DNA from: Acidimicrobiales bacterium
Lineage (GTDB): Bacteria; Actinomycetota; Acidimicrobiia; Acidimicrobiales; Aldehydirespiratoraceae
Direction: 5' to 3'
Assembly (NCBI GenBank): GCA_029246685.1
Contig: JAQWMR010000013.1
Coordinates: 256,181-320,180 of the forward strand
DNA length: 64,000 bases
The translations under genes and the position numbers were made by a program. Shown one piece after another: positions 58,221 to 64,000 of this stretch (positions are counted from its first letter, which is position 1; each line of letters begins with the position of its first letter). Under the pieces are notes generated by a model. The model did not search any database. It saw only the letters and a list, made by a program, of their open reading frames with translations, and was not told the DNA's origin.

Positions 58221-59261
58221 TCAGCCCGGCGCGTGGAGGCCCCCGGAAGTCGTGCCGGGCTCGAGATCTACCGTCCCGGCACGACTGACGAGGCTGCGGT
58301 CGCACTCAGCCCATCGGGCATCGAGCCATGGCGTGAACTCGTCGCCATCGGGGATGTCGGAGCGACTGATGCGGGTGACGTTGATGCGTATCGGACTGTC
58401 GAAGGGGATGCGTGCGGGTGCGTTGGCGAGACGTTGCAGCGATTCCAGGCCGACATGGGTGACGAGGACGAGATCGGCGTCGGGCGCGCCTCGCAGGAGA
58501 GCGGCGGTGCCGCTCGGCCGGACCGGTCCCAGAATCTGCAGAGGCCCCACGAGCGCCATCCGATCGGGGTTACGAGCCTCGATCCTGCTCTTAGCCCGTT
58601 CCCGGCCGGCGTCGGTGACGATCATGCCCTCGGGGAAGATCACGCATGCATCGTCGCTGCCAGCACCAACGGCGAGCTCCTCGAGCAAGGCCAGCTCGCT
58701 CTCGCTGTCTTCGGGGTCGCGGTCAACGAAGTGGTTGGGCAACCGGTTGCCGACGATGTCGAGGCACGGGTCGAGCTGCAGGTCCGCCTTCATGACGAAG
58801 CGCGGGCGCATCCCGACCTGGCCGAGCAGCCAGGCTGGGATCAGGGCGTCGGGCATGCTCACGTGTTGGGAACACATCACGATCGGTCCGGGGGTGAGCG
58901 CCTCGATGTCGTCCACCTCGAAGCGAAGATCCACGGTTCGCTGAAGCGTGTCGACGAGGCGGGCCGCCCACCAACGTTGGAGTGCGACGTGGGCCTCGAC
59001 GTCGTCAGCCCTCCCCACCGCCCACAGCGCCGTCGACACTCCGACACCAACCGACTCGAGCGCGGACCATCCAAGGGCGAAGGACAAGAGCCGCAGTCGC
59101 GGCATCCGCCTGGATCCATCAACGAGGTCAAGTGCGGCTGCGATCGGCACCCAAGCTCCGATCGATCCGGTCAGCGTGGCTGCCGCAGTGAGCACGGCGG
59201 GTACGGTGACCGCCCGCCTTCGAGCTGGACCACGGAGCGAAGCGGGAAGTGCCGATGCCAT
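58221..59261 (-). CDS. PlsC-like (lysophospholipid/glycerolipid) acyltransferase
   Basis: A 346-aa protein starting at ATG 59261 with GGAG five bases upstream; a TTG 15 bases earlier is possible. An N-terminal hydrophobic stretch (about 25-60) precedes the acyltransferase domain with catalytic HVSMPD (HxxxxD) in CSQHVSMPDALIPAW and FPEGMIVTDAGRER as the substrate-binding motif. NHFVDRDPEDSES follows the second motif. Members acylate lysophosphatidate or other lipids at the membrane. Acceptor uncertain. It converges with the photoactivated cyclase. Confidence 0.85.
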   Translation of the reverse strand: MASALPASLRGPARRRAVTVPAVLTAAATLTGSIGAWVPIAAALDLVDGSRRMPRLRLLSFALGWSALESVGVGVSTALWAVGRADDVEAHVALQRWWAARLVDTLQRTVDLRFEVDDIEALTPGPIVMCSQHVSMPDALIPAWLLGQVGMRPRFVMKADLQLDPCLDIVGNRLPNHFVDRDPEDSESELALLEELAVGAGSDDACVIFPEGMIVTDAGRERAKSRIEARNPDRMALVGPLQILGPVRPSGTAALLRGAPDADLVLVTHVGLESLQRLANAPARIPFDSPIRINVTRISRSDIPDGDEFTPWLDARWAECDRSLVSRAGTVDLEPGTTSGGLHAPG

Positions 59262-59341
59262 CTCCGCTCCATTCAACTCCGCACGACGTCCGAGCGCTCG
59301 ATTGTACGACGCCTGACCTCCAGCTCAGGCCCGTTTGGTAC

Positions 59342-59719
59342 TCAGCCCGCCTTGGTTCCGCTCTGCGTCAACGTCACGATGTTCAGCGGGCCACGCCGTA
59401 CGGCAGCGGTCGTGTCGTGTCTGCGGCCGCAATACCAGACGGCAGTCTCGTCGTTCGCCGCGACGTTCTTCAGCCATTGCGACTCCTCCCGAACGGTGGA
59501 CACCACCACCTTGTCGCCGAGGCGTAGCCCAAGGAGCGGCACCTCCCGACGCTCACCCGAGACTCTGCCGGTCGCCTCCATCACCACCGCTCCAAGCCCG
59601 AGCGGCAACGGCGATCCGAGGCCGGCCTTCACGAGTGGTCTCACCACTCGGTTAAGCGACCGGAACACGCGCTGGGTCGGATCTGCACGTTTGGCGTGCC
59701 CACTACCGGGATCACTCAT
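59342..59719 (-). CDS. Deazaflavin (F420)-dependent nitroreductase-family protein (DUF385)
   Basis: A 125-aa split-beta-barrel protein starting at ATG 59719. MEATGRVSGERREVPLLGLR and GDKVVVSTVREESQWLKNVA are the family core, which binds F420 in the Mycobacterium Ddn/Rv-type F420H2-dependent quinone reductases. A C-terminal basic segment (RRHDTTAAVRRGPLN) follows. It would reduce quinones or nitro compounds with F420H2, common in actinobacteria. The next gene upstream on the same strand is 74 bp away. Confidence 0.85.
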   Translation of the reverse strand: MSDPGSGHAKRADPTQRVFRSLNRVVRPLVKAGLGSPLPLGLGAVVMEATGRVSGERREVPLLGLRLGDKVVVSTVREESQWLKNVAANDETAVWYCGRRHDTTAAVRRGPLNIVTLTQSGTKAG

Positions 59720-59793
59720 AACGTCAGTCAACCACGGTCGGCGACATGTTAGGTGTTCGCCGCCGCGCCAGCAGTGGCCAAAGATCGCTTGGG

Positions 59794-60561
59794 TCAAGTC
59801 GTGGATTCGCCGACCCCGCCGGGAACGAGAAGCTCCGCCGACATCTCATCACGGCAGGCCGCGCAAATACCGTGGGAGATCGGGGGCATCGACGCCCGCT
59901 CCAGCAGTCGGGCGGCTTGAACGACCTCTTCGATATCGAGCCAGAGAGAGCCATGCTGACCTCGCCCGCACCAACTGCACAGCGGGACGGGCCGAAGGCT
60001 TTCGTCCCTTTCGAAGTTCGTATCGAGGAGCGACACACGCGGCCGGGCCTCAGCGAAGGAGAGCGCAGATCGGAAGTGCACCCGGCCGTTGGATTCCGGC
60101 GTGATCGTCATGTCGAACCACCTCCGGGCATGGGGGGCATCGCATCGGAGCGAAACGTGAGCCCCCTTCTGCAACGCCCGAACGCGCTCGACGAGGAGCT
60201 GCCACAATTCCCGAGTCTCATCGTTGTCGAAGTAGGTCCACAGGGTGCGGTCTGTCGCCGGGACCGCCAGCTCGGGGGCGTCGTTGTCATGGGCGAAGTC
60301 GGCCCAACTCTGCCCGACGTCGGTCACGACGTCGTTGGCATCGATCCAGTACTCGACGACCATGCTCGCAGGAACCTCACGAGACGGCGCATCTCTCAGT
60401 GAGATAGCCGGGTCCGCCGTGATCGACGCCTCGATGCGTTCCCAGAGATCCGCCGGCGGATCAACCCGTTCGAAGTCCGATTCCTCGACCTGTGACAGGA
60501 TCGAGCGGATCCGGTCCGTGACGGGAACGTCGGCGCCTGAGTCGTCCGTGTCACGCTGCAT
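59794..60561 (-). CDS. PAS-like signalling protein with C-terminal zinc ribbon
   Basis: A 255-aa protein. An acidic N-terminal helix region (SILSQVEESDFERVDPPADL) precedes a PAS-like segment (VVEYWIDANDVVTDVGQSWA, then RCDAPHARRWFDMTITPESN). The C-terminus has CSWCGRG and ISHGICAACRDE, two CxxC knuckles as found in some sensory/PAS proteins with a terminal SHGIC motif. It has no kinase, cyclase or DNA-binding domain, so it may be a regulatory partner. Cofactor-binding Cys or flavin residues for a LOV domain are not seen. Confidence in the PAS assignment is moderate. Confidence 0.65.
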   Translation of the reverse strand: MQRDTDDSGADVPVTDRIRSILSQVEESDFERVDPPADLWERIEASITADPAISLRDAPSREVPASMVVEYWIDANDVVTDVGQSWADFAHDNDAPELAVPATDRTLWTYFDNDETRELWQLLVERVRALQKGAHVSLRCDAPHARRWFDMTITPESNGRVHFRSALSFAEARPRVSLLDTNFERDESLRPVPLCSWCGRGQHGSLWLDIEEVVQAARLLERASMPPISHGICAACRDEMSAELLVPGGVGESTT

Positions 60562-61024
60562 CTTCCCAACCTAGCCACCGGCGCGGTCGTCGGCTGACCG
60601 GCTCGCCAACCCACGGGCCCGGGCCCGGGCTCGGCAAACGCGCCGAGACCCGCGGGACCCTTGGCGGGCTGCTGCACGATTCGGCGACATCTGAGCGGCG
60701 GTGAGCACCCCGTACTCGACGGGTGATTGCCCCGATGGCGTCGCACTGAAGCGACACCGAGCCCCGCCGCGGGAACAGACCACAACTCTCGCCGAGATAC
60801 TACGCACATCGATTCGGCCAGAAACATGATCTGAACAGGCCAAACGCCATCTGAAATGTGTCGGAGGAGCGAGTTTAACCCAAAGTACACGCGCTCCTTG
60901 GAGCGTAGAGCTGGTGGCAGCGTCGGTGTTTCGCCAGGTCACATGTTGACGGCAGAGTTTCCGGCATCCACGGGCCCGGCGTGAGGGCTGTCGCTCAGTC
61001 GAACCGAGCGTTCCGCCACACCCT
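60562..61024. other. 463 bp without a recognisable gene
   Basis: Open frames here have shadow-like Arg/Ser/Pro composition and no RBS. A GGGCCCGGGCCCGGGC self-complementary run lies near 60617. Slightly lower GC from 60780 to 60900 may hold the promoter for the PAS-like gene. Nothing else is visible. Confidence 0.5.
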
Positions 61025-61249
61025 TCAGCCTGAATCCGCCTGTCGTATCTGTTCCCGCCTGAGGTGATGGGTGCCCATATCGCCTCCCCGCGCGATCACC
61101 TCACCGGCCGCAGTCACCACCTGCACTTCCGAGCGGCCACCGCCTTCTTGTCTGTAGTGGCCGGCGGCGTCGGCGATGACGGCCCCGTGCTCCGCCGCGA
61201 CCGTTGAGTCGACGTTCTCCAGGTAGATCGTAGGCCAGTTAGTTGACAA
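61025..61249 (-). CDS. Doubtful small ORF or gene remnant
   Basis: A 74-aa frame from a TTG: GHYRQEGGGRSEVQVVTAAG, EVIARGGDMGTHHLRREQIR. Composition is more protein-like than neighbouring shadows, but there is no Shine-Dalgarno, no recognised family and it overlaps the promoter of the next gene. It could be a decayed C-terminal fragment. Confidence 0.25.
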   Translation of the reverse strand: MSTNWPTIYLENVDSTVAAEHGAVIADAAGHYRQEGGGRSEVQVVTAAGEVIARGGDMGTHHLRREQIRQADSG

Positions 61250-61270
61250 CTATGGGGCATAGTCTAGGCT
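61243..61270 (+). promoter_or_regulatory. Putative sigma-A promoter for the solute-binding lipoprotein
   Basis: TTGACA (61243-61248), a 16-bp spacer and TAGGCT (61265-61270) lie 25 bp before the ATG at 61295, with GGGAG as Shine-Dalgarno. The -35 is a perfect consensus and the -10 is weaker. Confidence 0.45.
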
Positions 61271-61294
61271 GACCGAGACGCCTGGGAGCTCAAG

Positions 61295-62641
61295 ATGAAA
61301 CATCGACGACTACTGGCACTTCTGCTGTGCGCTGCGCTGCTCGCGACAGGTTGCGGATCCGACGACACGAGTGATGAGGGCGGCACTCCACCTGATTCCA
61401 CGGACACCGACGAGCTCACCGAGCCGGAGGTCGACGAACGCGGTCCGGAGACGGACCCCGACACCGACACCGACTCCGAGACCGACCCGGATCCTGAACC
61501 GCTGACGGCATCGGACCGCGGCGTCACCGAGGACACGATCACCCTTGGCATCGCCATTACGGACGTCGAGGTGTTCGCTCCCATCGGTGACATGGTCGAG
61601 GTCTACGAGGCGCTCGCCGCCATCCAGAACGAAGCAGGAGGGGTGGACGGCCGCCAGATCGCGCTCGAGACCCAGAAGTGGGGAATTGTCGACCGAACCG
61701 GCTACGAGGCCGCATGCGTCGCGCTCACCGAGGACGTCGAGACGTTCTTGATCATCGGCTTCCTCATTCCGGGCTTCAGCGGATCCGAGTGCTACACGCT
61801 GCTCAACGAGCGGATCGTGATCAACACCGAGGCGATCGCCGCCGACACGCTGGCGGGGGCCAATGGCCGCGCCCTCACCGTCTCGCCCAACCAGACCACG
61901 CTCGTGATCGACGGCCTGGCCCTGCTGGCCGACGAGCTGAACGGCGCCAACGTGGCCGTCTACTCCGGCAACGGTGAAGGGATTGCTGCCGCCGAGGCCG
62001 CTCTCATTGCACTCGGTGCCAACGTCGTCGATGTCACGGAGCAGGTGACCGGGGGCGCAGACGACCTGTTGGCCGCGGAAGCCGAACTCGACCTCACGGC
62101 CCAGCGATGGATCGTCGAGGAGGTCGAGTGGGTCATCAACCTCGACGGCGCCGGCGCCGGTTCGGTCGCCGCACTCCAGCGGGCCGGGCGCAACGACATC
62201 GCCATCGCCGGGTGGACCGATGTGGCGGCACTCACGGCACTGGGCGCCGACCTCTCACTGGCCGAGACCCTGATCGGCCTCGGCCGACCCCAGGCCGATC
62301 AACTCTTCGTCGACGGCCAACTCGGTGTCCCGGAGTGCCTAGAGCGGGTGACCGCCGAACTCGACATCGAGGTCGTGCCCTTCGTGCCCTCGGGTGAGGA
62401 AGACCGGTTGACCGTGATCTCTCGCGCCTGTGCCGCCTGGGACGTGTTCGTCGCCTTCGCCGAAGCCGCCGGCCCGAACCTCACCGAAGAGTCCTTCCTC
62501 GATGCCGGGGCCGCGCTCGGCGAGTTCGAGATGACCGGGGCGCCGTCCGGTTCGTTCGCTGCCGACAAGCCGTTCGTTCCCAACATCGATCCGGCGCTGT
62601 TCGTCTACGACGTCGCCACCCAGGACTTCGTTCTCCGATAG
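61295..62641 (+). CDS. ABC-type solute-binding lipoprotein (periplasmic-binding-protein type 1, leucine/amide family)
   Basis: A 448-aa lipoprotein with signal MKHRRLLALLLCAALLATGC (lipobox LATGC, Cys20), then an acidic Asp/Glu/Thr/Pro linker to about residue 70. The ligand-binding domain begins GVTEDTITLGIAITDVEVFA with AAIQNEAGGVDGRQI, as in branched-chain amino acid/urea receptors, and continues with two Rossmann-like lobes (VAVYSGNGEGIAAAEAALIA; NDIAIAGWTDVAALTAL). Ligand unknown. No permease or ATPase genes are adjacent, so it is an orphan receptor within this window. Confidence 0.85.
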   Translation: MKHRRLLALLLCAALLATGCGSDDTSDEGGTPPDSTDTDELTEPEVDERGPETDPDTDTDSETDPDPEPLTASDRGVTEDTITLGIAITDVEVFAPIGDMVEVYEALAAIQNEAGGVDGRQIALETQKWGIVDRTGYEAACVALTEDVETFLIIGFLIPGFSGSECYTLLNERIVINTEAIAADTLAGANGRALTVSPNQTTLVIDGLALLADELNGANVAVYSGNGEGIAAAEAALIALGANVVDVTEQVTGGADDLLAAEAELDLTAQRWIVEEVEWVINLDGAGAGSVAALQRAGRNDIAIAGWTDVAALTALGADLSLAETLIGLGRPQADQLFVDGQLGVPECLERVTAELDIEVVPFVPSGEEDRLTVISRACAAWDVFVAFAEAAGPNLTEESFLDAGAALGEFEMTGAPSGSFAADKPFVPNIDPALFVYDVATQDFVLR

Positions 62642-62660
62642 TCGACGACGACCGCGCCGC

Positions 62661-63479
62661 CTACCCGAGCCGACCGGTGCGGGGGGCGGCGCGGTCGACC
62701 ATGTCCCCGTGCCGCGGTGAGAGATCGACCCCGCCGAGCGACCGGTAGCGCTCGAACCCGACGCGGCGCTTGACCGCCTCGGGAAGCGCGTCCACGGTCT
62801 CATCACGCAGCGACGCCACCATGTTCTCCTGTTGTCGGATCCAGGGACGACACCAGTAGGTGAGCACGCCGACGCGACGACCGTCGCTGACGTTCACACC
62901 GGTTCGGTGCGTCAGGCGACCATCGAAGACCATTGCGGTCCCTGGTGGCCCCGCGGCGGAGACCCACTGGCTGAGGTCGACGGGGTCGCCATGACGACGT
63001 GGCACACGATGGCTTCCGGGGATGACCTGCGTTCCGCCGTTGGTCTCGCTGAAATCCGAGATCATCCACATCACATTGGCCACGAGCGGCTCGTCCACGT
63101 CAAGATCGAGATACCCCTGATCGTTGTGGATCCCACCGGGCTCGCCGCCCCGAGAGACGAGCTTCCCCAACGAGCTCGAGAGAATCGCCTCGCCGCCGAT
63201 CAACCAGCCGATCAGGTCGACGATGATCGGGTGGGTGAGCAGCCCCCAGAACTCTTCGCCCTTGTCGACGAGGTTACCGACAGACTGGTTCGGCCCGTCC
63301 ATGATCGCGAGACCCGCGGCTTCCTCGCCTGCAGCCTGCCGCTCGATGCGATCCAGGATCGCGAGCCGAGCCTGCTCGGTGAGGGCGTCGGCCACGAAGC
63401 AGAACCCGTGGGTCTCGAGGTCGGCGCGCTGGCGGTCGAGGTCATCGGTCGGTTCGGGCAATCGATCGGAAGCGCTCAT
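62661..63479 (-). CDS. Phytanoyl-CoA dioxygenase (PhyH)-family protein
   Basis: A 272-aa Fe(II)/2-oxoglutarate oxygenase. The metal triad is visible as HND in GGIHNDQGYLDLD and the distal His in GRLTHRTGVNVSDGRRVG, where the later Arg would bind 2-oxoglutarate. GFCFVADALTEQARLAILDR is the typical N-terminus. It hydroxylates an unactivated carbon; the substrate could be a fatty acyl, ectoine-like or other compound. The start overlaps the upstream SDR stop by ATGA, pairing a hydroxylase with a dehydrogenase. Confidence 0.88.
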   Translation of the reverse strand: MSASDRLPEPTDDLDRQRADLETHGFCFVADALTEQARLAILDRIERQAAGEEAAGLAIMDGPNQSVGNLVDKGEEFWGLLTHPIIVDLIGWLIGGEAILSSSLGKLVSRGGEPGGIHNDQGYLDLDVDEPLVANVMWMISDFSETNGGTQVIPGSHRVPRRHGDPVDLSQWVSAAGPPGTAMVFDGRLTHRTGVNVSDGRRVGVLTYWCRPWIRQQENMVASLRDETVDALPEAVKRRVGFERYRSLGGVDLSPRHGDMVDRAAPRTGRLG

Positions 63480-64000
63480 TGATCTCCTCGACGGCTCATC
63501 CAGTCTCGCCGCCTCGTAAGATAGCGGTTCGGGTCGCGCCGCTTCTCCGCGGCGTTCGCCTCGACCGTCGGATTGGCGAAGTACTCGAACCCATCGGTCG
63601 CCAGGCTGGCGAGGATCGCTTCCGCGACGTCGTCGGCGGAGTCGGTGTTCGCCGGGTCGGCGGGGAACGGCGGGTCCTCACCCGGGCGAGCCAGCGAGAA
63701 CTCGGTTGCCGTACGGCCGGGAACGAACGTGTGGGCCGACACCGGCGTCCCGGCGAGATCGATGTAGAGCGCCTCGGTGAAGGCGTCGAGCGCAGCTTTC
63801 GCCGCCACGTAGGCGCCCGTTCCGGGAGCGAACTCGCGTGTGCCGCTCGAGCCGATGTTCACGATCCGCCCGCGGCCCCGCTCGAGCATGTTGGGCAGAA
63901 GGGCGAGCGTCAGTCGCAGCGGCGCCGAGAAGTTGAGAGCCATCGTGGCCTCGAAGTCGGCGACCGAGATGTCCTGCATCCGTCGCCGTCGGCCAGCCCC
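63476..64000 (-). CDS. SDR-family oxidoreductase, 5' end outside window
   Basis: 175 codons of a short-chain dehydrogenase remain. The frame enters from the window edge through AGAGRRRRMQDISVADFEAT (after the NNAG motif) and MALNFSAPLRL. The serine region NIGSSGTREFAPGTG and YVAAKAALDAFTEAL give an intact catalytic Ser/Tyr/Lys, then FVPGRTATEFSL. An internal ATG at 63979 is not the true start. It is co-translated with the PhyH-family oxygenase and may oxidise its product. Confidence 0.9.
   Translation of the reverse strand, partial: GAGRRRRMQDISVADFEATMALNFSAPLRLTLALLPNMLERGRGRIVNIGSSGTREFAPGTGAYVAAKAALDAFTEALYIDLAGTPVSAHTFVPGRTATEFSLARPGEDPPFPADPANTDSADDVAEAILASLATDGFEYFANPTVEANAAEKRRDPNRYLTRRRDWMSRRGDQ

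Noticed and set aside
60600..60630. GC-rich palindromic run as an origin or terminator
   Set aside because: It is a simple GGGCCC repeat with no T-run, DnaA boxes or adjacent gene ends that would support a function.

Overview
The window looks like the chromosome of a high-GC actinobacterium. I infer Acidimicrobiia (Ilumatobacter-like), from the surface proteins with SLH-like repeats of the form 'TTGTSPTTFSPDxxVTRG', the many acyl-CoA dehydrogenase, enoyl-CoA hydratase, SDR and DUF1214 genes, frequent GTG starts and ATGA/GTGA gene overlaps, and an actinobacterial-style oleBC fusion. There is no rRNA and no complete tRNA, so the taxonomy is inference.

Region 1 (1-31 kb) is a patchwork of catabolic genes. 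It holds acyl-CoA dehydrogenases, a Baeyer-Villiger monooxygenase, a class II aldolase, a GH78-like glycosidase coupled to a TPP enzyme, a MaoC-type hydratase, a five-gene beta-oxidation-like operon (14.1-18.9 kb), SDRs, a sulfotransferase, DUF1214 proteins, an epoxide hydrolase, a class III aminotransferase with a small-molecule kinase, and a malyl-CoA lyase with a CitE-like paralogue. It is littered with broken genes: a TIGR01777 epimerase, a sulfatase, an M24 peptidase, a luciferase-like oxidoreductase, a PLP decarboxylase and a GT39-like membrane protein.

Region 2 (31.3-39.5 kb) carries a long-chain olefin locus: oleA divergent from an oleBC fusion, followed by oleD. It lies between remnants of SLH/beta-propeller surface proteins that share a 22-bp direct repeat. 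Next to it are two intact secreted SLH proteins, one with an HNH nuclease domain. At 39.48 kb a tRNA 3' end with its own terminator survives without the 5' part, as at an integration site.

Region 3 (39.9-58.2 kb) is rich in light biology. It contains a solitary ECF sigma factor, a flavin photolyase (42.5 kb), a heliorhodopsin translationally coupled to an MpaB/DUF2236 oxygenase (48.4-50.2 kb), a KefB-type cation antiporter, an Fe-S (6-4)-type photolyase with all four cluster cysteines at the known spacing (53.1-54.6 kb), and a BLUF-adenylyl cyclase that matches the Beggiatoa photoactivated cyclase bPAC in architecture and key residues (57.1-58.2 kb). Interspersed are SRPBCC and SDR proteins, a ferredoxin, DUF2071, small membrane proteins, cytidine deaminase, NADP-glutamate dehydrogenase and DoxX-like proteins. 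My reading is a light-sensing and photodamage-response island, possibly acquired at the tRNA site.

Region 4 (58.2-64 kb) has an acyltransferase, an F420-type reductase, a PAS-like protein with a zinc ribbon, an ABC-type solute-binding lipoprotein, a phytanoyl-CoA dioxygenase and the end of an SDR.
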